Source: Micavibrio sp.
GTDB taxonomy: Bacteria > Pseudomonadota > Alphaproteobacteria > Micavibrionales > Micavibrionaceae
Length of the DNA: 64,000 nt
NCBI GenBank assembly: GCA_030824965.1
Contig: JAPJQV010000003.1
Coordinates: forward strand, 62,001-126,000
Direction of reading: 5' to 3'
The notes beneath the pieces were generated by a model. It saw nothing but the letters and a program-made list of their open reading frames with translations. It was not told the origin of the DNA and ran no database searches. Made by a program: the position numbers and the translations under genes. This document shows positions 34,125 through 42,358 of the stretch, piece by piece; position 1 is the first letter of the stretch, and every line of letters starts with the position of its first letter.

Positions 34125-35600
34125 TTATATATAGTGTCCATTTATTAAAGACTTGTTACGTTGGATCAGCACTATATTTTCCAAAAGCCTCTTCCGCTCT
34201 CGATTCATGGGATTGTCTTCAGTTTTATGATCATTTGTGTAAGTCCAAAAAACTGCATCCTCTGTATGTTGCATATTCATTCCAAATAAAATATCAGAAG
34301 AAATCTGACCTATTCCATTATTTTTGATTGAATTTTTATATGTATCGAACAAGGCAACTTGATCGATGAACCAGAATTCTTTGCCTGTCATAATATTTTT
34401 TAATATTATATTGGTAATATAAGAAAGAATATCTTGTCCTTCTTCTGATCCTTTAAAAGAAGCAAAACCGCCTGCGAATCTGTCCCAAAAAGGTGCTAAT
34501 TCAGAGCTAAAAGTAAAGGCAGCATTACAATTTTGAACCTCCGGTAAGACAAACGGAGTTTTTCTAATAAGCGCATCGGCATCAACTATTGAAATTATTT
34601 TAATATTTTCATCTTTTTTTAGAATCTGCCAAGCTCGAGAAAATCTCATAGCAGCATAGTATGTTGGGGTCTTAGAATTAATTAAACTATTGCCACTCTC
34701 ACTTGAAAAACTTAAAGAAAGTTCGGGATATTTAAGTGCATATTTTCTTAAAAAATTGATGTCTTCATCCGACGGATCATAGACATGAATATGCAGACCA
34801 AAATCGCGTTCTTTAAATTCGATTCCCGAAAGTATTAATGTGCTAATATACTCCTTTAAGTAATTACTGTCAGCAACAGCCATAAGGATTTTTTGCGACT
34901 TAGGCGCTTCATTGAGAATAAATTTGGGAAATTTTTCTAATATTTCATTATTTTTTTTTGTTAAATTCTCTTTGTCGGCTGACATATATAAAGGTGAAGG
35001 TTTTTTATTTATTATAGCTTCGCCAATTTGTATGAGATTAATGACACGTTCCGGCAAAAGTTTGCTTTTGGAAACGGTTAATAAAAGACTTTTCCATTGT
35101 TCATCTTTCGCAAGATAATAAATAAGAAATAGAAGACTAAGTGTGGGTGCATGGTGTGGTTCTTTTTGTCTGGCTTTTTTTAATTCTTCAACAGCATCAT
35201 TAAATCTTTGTTCTCCAATAAATAATATTGCCTTGTCAAAATTTAAATATGCATAATTTGGATACATTTCTTCCATGCTATCGAAATAAGCTCGGAACTC
35301 TTCATTAGGAATGATTTCTTTTTTCCAAAACGCTGCAATCTGCCAGACAAGAAAAGCATTATGAGTTTCTTGCGGAAAATGCTGGAGACATTTTTCAGCA
35401 AGGGCAATGGCATGATCATAATTTTTCTGATCAACTAAATTGCTTATAGAAATAATAGCTTTACCTTCTTCCGAATCATCGTCATAGGATCTGGGAATGA
35501 TGAGGTTAAGGTTAGGATTACTGTTAAAGTAAAAATTGTTTACTTTCTTTAGAATATCATAATTTTTTTCTGGCATCTTAACTGGGAGTTTATGCGACAT
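34125..35600 (-). CDS. TPR-like plus glycosyltransferase-like protein, AT-rich
   Basis: This is a 491-residue cytoplasmic protein. Residues 45-180 look like TPR helices (YDHAIALAEKCLQHFPQ, FNDAVEELKKARQKEPHHAP). The C-terminal half from about 235 has an alternating alpha/beta pattern with IISIVDADALIR, where DAD at 340-342 could be the metal-binding DxD of a GT-A glycosyltransferase. WFIDQVALF later fits the acceptor or catalytic region of such folds. The gene is clearly richer in A and T than its neighbours and uses Lys/Asn/Ile codons such as AAA and ATT, which suggests recent transfer. A role in surface glycan or protein glycosylation is inferred. Confidence 0.6.
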   Translation of the reverse strand: MSHKLPVKMPEKNYDILKKVNNFYFNSNPNLNLIIPRSYDDDSEEGKAIISISNLVDQKNYDHAIALAEKCLQHFPQETHNAFLVWQIAAFWKKEIIPNEEFRAYFDSMEEMYPNYAYLNFDKAILFIGEQRFNDAVEELKKARQKEPHHAPTLSLLFLIYYLAKDEQWKSLLLTVSKSKLLPERVINLIQIGEAIINKKPSPLYMSADKENLTKKNNEILEKFPKFILNEAPKSQKILMAVADSNYLKEYISTLILSGIEFKERDFGLHIHVYDPSDEDINFLRKYALKYPELSLSFSSESGNSLINSKTPTYYAAMRFSRAWQILKKDENIKIISIVDADALIRKTPFVLPEVQNCNAAFTFSSELAPFWDRFAGGFASFKGSEEGQDILSYITNIILKNIMTGKEFWFIDQVALFDTYKNSIKNNGIGQISSDILFGMNMQHTEDAVFWTYTNDHKTEDNPMNRERKRLLENIVLIQRNKSLINGHYI

Positions 35601-35950
35601 TTAATTTCTAAAACAGGAAAATATTTTCGCTACGCCCCGGCCATGGCATCTCTGTGGATAGAACGCGGATAAAGTAACGGATTGTTTATGTATGAGACTA
35701 TCCAGATTCCGCGCAGGGGGTTTAACTTACTTCACCACCATAGAGAAACTTTATAAGCCCCTTATTCGGAATAGAGGATATCTCTTTTTGTTCACGGTCG
35801 AATTTCATGGACTCTTATATATCGCGATTGAGTCCGCTTCGTTTCGCATGTGGGTAAGAGTCGGGACAGATTTTATCCCCATGACTCATACCCCCTAATA
35901 TCTATTACTACTGAATCTAAGATATATAAGATTTAAAGAAAGACCGATTT
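35601..35950. other. Intergenic region of 350 bp, no gene recognised
   Basis: The stretch lies upstream of the AT-rich glycosyltransferase-like gene and downstream of the gene at 35951. The only open frame (plus strand, from 35692, 68 codons) has no ribosome site and an unconvincing composition. TGTGGATAG at about 35652 is a one-mismatch DnaA box. Nothing else stands out. Confidence 0.5.
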
Positions 35951-36877
35951 TCAGTTCAGCGTAGGCCGAACAGCCGTATTCCGGTAATCGAAACACGCAC
36001 CTTCAAAATCTCGGTTGATGCCTTCTTCAAGTTTTGCGGCTTCTTCGAGCAAGGCGAAGTATAAAGCCGTGTTCATTGATTGGGTCGTGTTAACATGCTT
36101 GACGAGATAGGCGCTGGCATTGAATTCTCGTAAACTCACGAAAGACTGTTGCAGCCCGTAGCGCAGGAGTTCTTCCCCGTAACGCGGCGCTTCTTTTTGA
36201 ATTGCTTCGATACGTTGGGTGAGAAGACCCGTCACTTCGCGGTCATGCTGTTTTTGGTCTATCCGATAGCCTTCGAAACAATCAAGCTCTCGCGGGGTCA
36301 TGATAAAACGGTCGATTGAATTGATGTCGATCTTCCTGTTCGTCGCATAACGGGCAAGAATTTTGTAAAGATCTGTTTTCGTGTTGAAATAAAAAGAGCC
36401 GGTATCCGCCTGGATATCCCCTTCTTCGTCATCGCATCCAAAGCTTAGCTCTTCGAGGAATTTTTTGATTTTTTCTGTAATGCGAAGATAGGCCGCTTGA
36501 AGCGGCTGATTCAGATTATCGAATTCCTCTTCGTTGTAACAGAATTCAGGATAGAGTTCGAAATAATGGTAATCGCCATCTGCATCATAGCCATAATTGA
36601 TCTCTACCGAGTCCGTTTCATCTCCGATATGAAAACCCGCCAGACAACGTAAAAGAAATCCGCCAATCCGTATGGCGTTTGACTCGATTTCTGCGTCATA
36701 GGCCTGTGTTTCCTGTTCGGCTGCGTTTTTAAAACCCATGCCGAGATCGGGAGCGGTGTCGGTTTTCGGCGGGATATCGGCTTTAGGCTCCTCGGGCTGA
36801 CCTTTTTTCAACAGCGAGATCGCATTGGCCAGGGCGAGAACGATATGGGAAGATTCATCGAGAAACGGTTTACGCAT
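35951..36877 (-). CDS. Hypothetical acidic protein, 308 residues
   Basis: This is a soluble, acidic protein with no signal peptide or recognised domain. The first 30 residues are hydrophobic-helical (SSHIVLALANAISLLKKG). They are followed by a Pro/Lys linker at 30-50, a strand-rich part with YGYDADGDYHYFELYPEF around residue 100, and a long helical C-terminus. It lies divergent to rho with a 381-bp gap. I cannot assign a function. Confidence 0.6.
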   Translation of the reverse strand: MRKPFLDESSHIVLALANAISLLKKGQPEEPKADIPPKTDTAPDLGMGFKNAAEQETQAYDAEIESNAIRIGGFLLRCLAGFHIGDETDSVEINYGYDADGDYHYFELYPEFCYNEEEFDNLNQPLQAAYLRITEKIKKFLEELSFGCDDEEGDIQADTGSFYFNTKTDLYKILARYATNRKIDINSIDRFIMTPRELDCFEGYRIDQKQHDREVTGLLTQRIEAIQKEAPRYGEELLRYGLQQSFVSLREFNASAYLVKHVNTTQSMNTALYFALLEEAAKLEEGINRDFEGACFDYRNTAVRPTLN

Positions 36878-37258
36878 TTAAAAATCCCTGTATTTTCGAT
36901 AATTTTTTATATTTTTAGCTAAATTTTCCTGTCTTTGTCCAGTTTTACCCAAACTTATCCCTGATTTCGTCCCCTGAATTTCGATTCGAATCCAATTGAC
37001 AGGGCATTATGGAAGGGGTATATATGCTCCTGTCTTAAGAACTTCCTGAAAATTAGAAGAATTGATCCGGGCCGAAAGGTTTGAGATAGCCAGGAAATCA
37101 AACATTCGAAAGATATTCTCGAATATAGACATCCCCCTAAAGAGATTAGTTGAAGAACATTTATTCCAATTAACGACTAGAAGCGAATTAACCCCTCCTC
37201 GATTTCTTGGCTTTCAACGCCTTAAAAACCTTACAAAAGACCCACAAAGAGTTTCCCC
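36878..37258 (+). other. rho promoter and long 5' leader
   Basis: The gap of 381 bp carries the rho promoter (36996-37024) and a leader of about 230 nt. rho mRNAs in many bacteria have long leaders through which Rho terminates its own transcript. A 66-codon frame at 37062-37262 overlaps the rho start but has no ribosome site and is probably not translated. Confidence 0.5.
36996..37024 (+). promoter_or_regulatory. Strong sigma-70 promoter of rho
   Basis: A perfect TTGACA (36996-37001), 17 nt spacing and TATATA (37019-37024) lie about 235 bp before the rho ATG. This is the best-matching promoter I see in the window. Confidence 0.75.
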
Positions 37259-38515
37259 ATGAATTTACAGGATTTAAAAACCCGCAGCCCTGCTGAACTG
37301 CTCGCTTTTGCCGAGGAGCTGGATATTGAAAACTGCGCGAGTATGCGTAAACAGGACATGATGTTCGCCATTCTCAAGCGTCTGGCCGAGCAGGGCGTGC
37401 CGATTGCCGGCTCGGGCGTACTCGAAGTTTTGCAGGACGGGTTCGGATTTTTACGGGCGCCAGAGGAAAATTACCTGCCGGGTCCGGACGATATTTACGT
37501 CTCGCCGAGCCAGGTCCGCCGCTTCGGCCTGCGTACGGGGGATAGCCTCGAAGGCGAGATCCGTGCGCCGAAAGATTCCGAGCGTTACTTCGCCCTTCTC
37601 AAAGTGGATTCCATTAACGGCGAAACGCCTGAAAAACTGCGCCACCGCATCAATTTCGACAACCTGACCCCGCTTTATCCTGACCGCAAGATTAATTTGG
37701 AACTTCAGGATCCGACAAAGAAAAACATGACCCAGCGCGTGATCGAGCTGACCTCGCCGATCGGTTTCGGCCAGCGGGCTTTGATTGTCGCCCCGCCCCG
37801 CGTCGGTAAAACGGTTATGCTGCAGGATATCGCGGCCTCTATCGCCGCCAACCACCCGGATGCCTATCTTCTCGTTCTCTTGATCGACGAACGCCCCGAG
37901 GAAGTCACCGACATGGCCCGCTCCGTGCGCGGGGAAGTTATTTCCTCGACTTTCGACGAACCGGCCTCGCGCCACGTCCAGGTTGCCGAAATGGTCATGG
38001 AAAAAGCCAAGCGCCTTGTCGAACATAAACGCGACGTTATTGTTCTTCTGGATTCCATCACTCGTCTGGCCCGTGCTTACAACACGGTTGTTCCTTCTTC
38101 CGGTAAGGTTTTGACCGGGGGTGTCGATGCCAACGCTCTCCAGCGCCCGAAACGTTTCTTCGGTGCGGCGCGTAATATCGAGCAAGGCGGATCGCTCACC
38201 ATTATCGCCACCGCACTTATCGATACAGGTTCGCGTATGGATGAAGTCATCTTCGAAGAATTCAAAGGCACGGGTAACTCGGAAATTGTTCTGGATCGCA
38301 AGATCGCCGATAAGCGCGTCTTCCCGGCTATCGACATCCAGAAATCCGGTACACGGAAAGAAGAGCTTCTCACCGACAAAGCGACATTGCAGAAAATGTG
38401 GGTCTTGCGCCGTATCCTCAACCCGATGGGAACGGTCGATGCGATGGAGTTCCTGCTCGATAAACTTAAAGACACGAAATCGAATGACGATTTCTTCCAG
38501 TCGATGAACCAGTAA
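37259..38515 (+). CDS. rho: Transcription termination factor Rho
   Basis: Rho is a hexameric RNA helicase that ends transcription at unstructured C-rich RNA. The 418-residue length is standard. The N-terminal RNA-binding OSB-type domain contains GVLEVLQDGFGFLR and YVSPSQVRRFGLRTGD. The ATPase domain has the P-loop APPRVGKT, VLLIDERPEEVTDM, and the R-loop region with QRPKRFFGAARNIEQGGSLT. A terminator sits directly behind it. In this class rho commonly precedes mnmE; here five other genes lie between. Confidence 0.98.
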   Translation: MNLQDLKTRSPAELLAFAEELDIENCASMRKQDMMFAILKRLAEQGVPIAGSGVLEVLQDGFGFLRAPEENYLPGPDDIYVSPSQVRRFGLRTGDSLEGEIRAPKDSERYFALLKVDSINGETPEKLRHRINFDNLTPLYPDRKINLELQDPTKKNMTQRVIELTSPIGFGQRALIVAPPRVGKTVMLQDIAASIAANHPDAYLLVLLIDERPEEVTDMARSVRGEVISSTFDEPASRHVQVAEMVMEKAKRLVEHKRDVIVLLDSITRLARAYNTVVPSSGKVLTGGVDANALQRPKRFFGAARNIEQGGSLTIIATALIDTGSRMDEVIFEEFKGTGNSEIVLDRKIADKRVFPAIDIQKSGTRKEELLTDKATLQKMWVLRRILNPMGTVDAMEFLLDKLKDTKSNDDFFQSMNQ

Positions 38516-38520
38516 TTCAA

Positions 38521-38546
38521 AACCCCGCGAGAGCGGGGTTTTTTTC
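38521..38546 (+). terminator. Rho-independent terminator after rho
   Basis: AACCCCGC and GCGGGGTT pair around GAGA and are followed by TTTTT. It ends the rho transcript 6 bp after the stop codon. Confidence 0.9.
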
Positions 38547-38662
38547 TGCAGATAGTTCGAATTTGATCTAAAATAAATACGTCCTTAAATGTAATAATGT
38601 TACTTTAGGTAATACTGATATTTTCTATTGCGACCGAAATGTTAATTCGAAAGGAATTGAAC

Positions 38663-39427
38663 ATGGAAAACTGCACTCTCTTAAAAAAATCCGATCCACA
38701 TCAAAAGGGAAATGTGCTTTTCCTGATCCTGATCGCCATCGCGCTTTTTGCGGCCCTCGCCTATACGATCACTCAATCCAGCAGATCCGGCGGAAGCGAT
38801 ATCAGCAACGAAAAAGCCGATCTTATCGCCGCTCAGGTCGCGCAATACGGAGCGCAGATCGCCACTGCCGTCATGAGGGTACGAGTTGGTAACGGATGCA
38901 GCGATACCGAGATTAATTTCGAAAACCCGACGATGATGCATCCTGACTATTGGGGCGGCAGCACGAACTCATCGGCACCTTCCGATGGCAGATGCAATAT
39001 TTTCGGCCCCAATGGCGGCGGCGCGGTTTACTGGGACGCGCGTCAGCAATTGCCCAATGACGACCCTGTTTATAATTACCTGACCTTTACGACGAAGGTA
39101 GCGGTCAAGGATGTCGGAACGCCAGCAACCGAGTTAATGATGTATTTTGTTATGGCGTCGGACGACAAAGCGAAAAAAATCTGCGCGGCCTATAATAAGA
39201 GACTTGGGATTTCAGGCGATACGACATCGGGCACGACACGGTCCCTGAACTGGGATATGGCCACTGGTGCCGGACTGGTGTATGAAACCGCGCCTTCGGA
39301 TGTCAATCAGATCGGCGAAGATCCCGTGCCTTCGGCTTTTGCCGGACAGACCACGGGATGCCTGACCGGAGACAGCTCGCACGATTCCGACAACCAGATC
39401 ATCTATTACGTCCTGACGCCGCGCTGA
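38663..39427 (+). CDS. Single-pass, pilin-like exported protein (paralog of the gene at 9531)
   Basis: ATG 38663 is chosen because AAAGGA stands seven bases before it; an in-frame ATG at 38639 has no ribosome site. From it, the 254-residue product has a polar start (MENCTLLKKSDPHQKGN) followed by a hydrophobic segment (VLFLILIAIALFAALAYTITQ). It shares with the 9531 product the GN-x-L opening of that segment, a following S-x-SG, an F-x-P-x-GGG-x-x-W motif, a C-x2-YNKRL (there C-x3-LNRRL) motif and a C-terminal cysteine. It resembles pseudopilins in plan, with the body outside the membrane. Function unknown. Confidence 0.65.
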   Translation: MENCTLLKKSDPHQKGNVLFLILIAIALFAALAYTITQSSRSGGSDISNEKADLIAAQVAQYGAQIATAVMRVRVGNGCSDTEINFENPTMMHPDYWGGSTNSSAPSDGRCNIFGPNGGGAVYWDARQQLPNDDPVYNYLTFTTKVAVKDVGTPATELMMYFVMASDDKAKKICAAYNKRLGISGDTTSGTTRSLNWDMATGAGLVYETAPSDVNQIGEDPVPSAFAGQTTGCLTGDSSHDSDNQIIYYVLTPR

Positions 39428-39530
39428 TAGGTGTTTGTTGCGGGAGAAAAGAAATACTGCTTAAATCTTTTTGAAAGGCAAGAATACTTTGCAAGATCTT
39501 GGCAAACGGCACTCGCAAAGCAGTACAGCA

Positions 39531-39875
39531 ATGAGAACTATACTCCTCCTGATCGGATCAAATATTTTTATGACCTTCGCATGGTATGGTCATCTCAAAG
39601 ATTTAAACAACAAGCCGCTATATATCGCGATCCTTGTCAGTTGGGGCATTGCCTTCTTTGAATATGTCTTGCAGGTTCCAGCCAACCGCTATGGCTATGG
39701 CGTGTTCACTCTCGGCCAGTTGAAGATCATACAGGAGATCATCACCATGATTGTTTTCGCTGGATTTGCGTATTGGTATATGGGCAAGCCGCTGACGCTA
39801 AATTACCTCTGGGCCGGATTATGCATGATCGGCGCAGCTTATTTTATATTCCGCGATCAGGGCGCGGTTTCTTAA
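39531..39875 (+). CDS. DUF486 (DMT superfamily) small membrane protein
   Basis: From ATG 39531 the product is 114 residues with four hydrophobic segments. It matches the DUF486 family closely (ILLLIGSNIFMTFAWYGHLK, WGIAFFEYVLQVPANRYG, FTLGQLKIIQE). The family belongs to the drug/metabolite transporter superfamily, and its physiological substrate is not established. An in-frame ATG at 39471 would add 20 residues not seen in the family, so I reject it. Confidence 0.85.
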   Translation: MRTILLLIGSNIFMTFAWYGHLKDLNNKPLYIAILVSWGIAFFEYVLQVPANRYGYGVFTLGQLKIIQEIITMIVFAGFAYWYMGKPLTLNYLWAGLCMIGAAYFIFRDQGAVS

Positions 39876-39951
39876 TCTATCGTTAAGCTATTGCGGCGCT
39901 GTAACAATTCGTCATTAAATTTATCCAAATCTGAAACGATTGAGATTGAAC

Positions 39952-39960
39952 TTATCCACA
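39952..39960 (+). promoter_or_regulatory. Perfect DnaA box with a weaker neighbour
   Basis: TTATCCACA here is accompanied by TTATCCAAA at 39921-39929, in the same orientation and 31 bp away. Both lie in the 98-bp gap before the gene at 39974. DnaA could regulate that gene. Confidence 0.4.
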
Positions 39961-39973
39961 AGGATATGGTGCA

Positions 39974-40333
39974 ATGAATAAAGGCGTTCATGGAAGCGCC
40001 GCAACAAGAACAGGTTTTGGGTATCGCATGAATATTAAATCCATACCGGCATTGCTCGGAATTCTAACCGTATTCTTTATTTCTCCATCCGCTCACGCTT
40101 TGGATCAATTGCCGCTGCCTGAAGCAGGCGTGTCGCCCGTGCAGGCCGAAGTCACCGAGTTTGCCAGCCTTGACGACCATAAATCATCACCCGATATCTG
40201 CGGCAAGATATTGATACAGCCCGCCTACAATGCCCAGAAAATAAAAGCGATCAAAGCCTATCGTCAATGCCGCGCGGAACACGCGCTCCAGCAGCTTGCC
40301 GTATGGCGCTGGCAGGATCATAAACAGAACTGA
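39974..40333 (+). CDS. Small secreted protein
   Basis: ATG 39974 has AAGGAT in a suitable position, and an in-frame ATG at 40028 would give a standard signal peptide (MNIKSIPALLGILTVFFISPSAHA). With the first start the signal has an 18-residue N-terminal extension. The mature protein is about 77 residues, with two cysteines (SPDICGKIL and AYRQCRAEH) that could pair in the periplasm. No family is recognised. A strong terminator lies behind it. Confidence 0.6.
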   Translation: MNKGVHGSAATRTGFGYRMNIKSIPALLGILTVFFISPSAHALDQLPLPEAGVSPVQAEVTEFASLDDHKSSPDICGKILIQPAYNAQKIKAIKAYRQCRAEHALQQLAVWRWQDHKQN

Positions 40334-40367
40334 TTATTTCCCTCGTACAAAGATAGAAGCGTTATTG

Positions 40368-40403
40368 CCGTTCGGAAGATCAACCTTCCGAACGGATTTT
40401 TTT
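40368..40403 (+). terminator. Rho-independent terminator after the small secreted protein
   Basis: CCGTTCGGAAG pairs with CTTCCGAACGG around ATCAAC, followed by ATTTTTTT. It ends plus-strand transcription and abuts the end of the convergent gene at 40402. Confidence 0.9.
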
Positions 40404-42006
40404 ATATTTGCGTCGCCATATAAAATCCGCAGGTTACCAGAAGCGAGATGGCAAACGCCGCCCATGATGTCCAGCCGATACGCGGCATTATTTTTTTCAT
40501 CGTGGCCGGAGACGCAAGTCCTGTCAGGGATTTTCTTAAAACATGCCCTGCAAAGATCTGCGACGACATGACGATAATGAGCGTGCCCAGCAGACAAAGA
40601 AATACATCGCATAAAATAGCCGATAGAGCAGGATCGAGCGGCAGGCCGTTCAATTGTTGCGGCAGGCTACTGCGCAAGTTTAGAAAATATGTCGCGGCGA
40701 TAGCGGTAAATAAAACTGCCCCGCTGCCAAGCCCGGCCAGGCGCGGTTTATGCGTAATGACCTGCATTGCCTGATTGGCATGCATGATAAAGCGCAATAC
40801 TTTATCGGACGAAATTCCGACCGGATATTTCTGCAGAAGTTTCGACAAGGCTTTGCGTGTTTGCAGCTGGCTTGCGGCAATGACGATCGCTTCGCGCAGG
40901 ATGCGGTATTTCGCCGAGGCGCGTAACGCTTCCCCGACATTGCCTTGCCCGCCTGCGGCTCCGGCCAATAACCCCTGCCCGCGTTTGGTAATCTCATCGA
41001 GAAATTCCGGGCCTTTTATAATCTCGCCGTTCCAGCCGAGTATGGTGCAGGGAATTTTGCGTTTGCCAAGCCTGAACACGATTTCGCCATACGGTACGCG
41101 GACATTGTAAATGATCGGGATATTTTCCGGGGGCTCGTCTTCATGCCAGCTCGGCGTCTCGATTCCCAGATCGATATCGCCCTTTTCTATATAGCGCAGC
41201 GAAAAAGCATCGAGAAGCTTGGTAAGTTCGATGGGCAAACCCTGACGGTCGTAATTGAAATGCAGATGCGCGATCAGTTCTACTTTTGCCAGATGTGAAA
41301 TCGTGCCGCTGCCTTTACAATTCGCGCAGGACGTAACTCCCGCTCCCTGGCAATTCTTGCACTTTACCTGCCCCAGCCCCTGGCAAGCGGGACATTGAAC
41401 ACGCCGCCTTCCGCGGCATCGTCCGCAGGGAATTTGCTTGCCGTTTTGCGTGATGCTGCCTAAGCCGCGGCAGCTCGGGCATAAAATGTCATGTCGCCCG
41501 TGACAGGTCTGGCAAGCCATCATTTTTTGCCCTGCGCATTTCGGGCATGTCATTTGGCCCGTCTGGGCACAAACCCGGCAGGCTTCATGGCTGACATAAT
41601 CCTTGGCCAGCATATCGAGCTTAAACGATTGATCTCTGGCGCCATATCCTTTATCGGGCCGCGTCAGCACCGTTTTTACGATCGTGTCGCGGTCGCCGGG
41701 ATTGCGTTGGGTCTGGACAGGCATATTGCGCAACGCCGCTTCGAACGCTTCCGGCGTACCGATCATCTCGCCTTTTTCAATTTTGCCGGGAACGCTTTTG
41801 CTGGAATATTCGGTAGTTAGCCGGATAAAACCTTCGGCACGAAAGCTTAAGATCTGCGCTGAAACAGTCTCTATGGATACTTTATCAAGCTTTAGCCCGT
41901 TTCCTTTGACCAACCCTTTCATTTTGTCGAGCGCACGTTTTTGCACCGTCTCATCGATGGTTGGCAAAGGCGCAGGCGCTTCGGGAAAGGTGGGCGGCTT
42001 CAGCAT
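40402..42006 (-). CDS. Membrane protein with eight CxxC motifs (DnaJ-type zinc-finger-like array)
   Basis: This is a 534-residue protein. Residues 143-230 hold eight CxxC motifs, at 143, 154, 165 and 176 and then 194, 205, 216 and 227. Each group of four has an exact 11-residue period. Several are followed by Gly in the DnaJ pattern CxxCxGxG (CPSCRGLG, CPACQGLG, CKNCQGAG, CANCKGSG). Four zinc sites are likely. The C-terminus has three membrane segments (about 425-443, 459-483 and 511-530). There is no J domain and no signal peptide, so the zinc array is probably cytoplasmic. Function unknown; a membrane-tethered chaperone or redox role is possible. Confidence 0.7.
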   Translation of the reverse strand: MLKPPTFPEAPAPLPTIDETVQKRALDKMKGLVKGNGLKLDKVSIETVSAQILSFRAEGFIRLTTEYSSKSVPGKIEKGEMIGTPEAFEAALRNMPVQTQRNPGDRDTIVKTVLTRPDKGYGARDQSFKLDMLAKDYVSHEACRVCAQTGQMTCPKCAGQKMMACQTCHGRHDILCPSCRGLGSITQNGKQIPCGRCRGRRRVQCPACQGLGQVKCKNCQGAGVTSCANCKGSGTISHLAKVELIAHLHFNYDRQGLPIELTKLLDAFSLRYIEKGDIDLGIETPSWHEDEPPENIPIIYNVRVPYGEIVFRLGKRKIPCTILGWNGEIIKGPEFLDEITKRGQGLLAGAAGGQGNVGEALRASAKYRILREAIVIAASQLQTRKALSKLLQKYPVGISSDKVLRFIMHANQAMQVITHKPRLAGLGSGAVLFTAIAATYFLNLRSSLPQQLNGLPLDPALSAILCDVFLCLLGTLIIVMSSQIFAGHVLRKSLTGLASPATMKKIMPRIGWTSWAAFAISLLVTCGFYMATQI

Positions 42007-42094
42007 GCAGGGTTACTTATCATAGACTTAAATATGTATCAAAGCTTGAGGCGATAGAGTAAAGAGATATGTGTCATCCATTGGAGGTAGAACT

Positions 42095-42358
42095 ATGAGA
42101 TTCCAGATTAATATCGATTGTACGCCTGAAGAAGCCCGTAAATTTTTTGGTGTGCCTGACATGATGCCAATGCAGCAAGCCATGATGGACCAATTGAATG
42201 CCCATTTAATGGATAAGATGAAAATGGACCCTGAGGGTTTTACCGAAACATGGATGCCGACTCTGTGGAAATGGACCGAAATGCAACAGAATTTCTGGAA
42301 GCAGATGGGCAGCATGGGCAATGTCAATATTAATCCGGACTCTTCGAAACATAAATGA
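42095..42358 (+). CDS. DUF6489 family protein
   Basis: This is an 87-residue protein beginning MRFQINIDCTPEEARKFFGVPD, which matches the conserved opening of the alphaproteobacterial DUF6489 family. The start at 42095 is set by GGAGGT at 42083-42088. The rest is rich in Met and Trp and helical (ETWMPTLWKWTEMQQNFWKQM), resembling phasin-like amphipathic helices. It overlaps the mnmE start by 4 nt (ATGA), so the two are translationally coupled. Function is not established for the family. Confidence 0.8.
   Translation: MRFQINIDCTPEEARKFFGVPDMMPMQQAMMDQLNAHLMDKMKMDPEGFTETWMPTLWKWTEMQQNFWKQMGSMGNVNINPDSSKHK

Noticed and set aside
35692..35898. 68-codon plus-strand frame in the gap at 35.6-35.95 kb
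   Set aside because: No ribosome site, no recognisable composition and no neighbour in the same direction.
37062..37262. 66-codon frame overlapping the rho start
   Set aside because: It opens with no Shine-Dalgarno and lies in the rho leader; more likely untranslated RNA.
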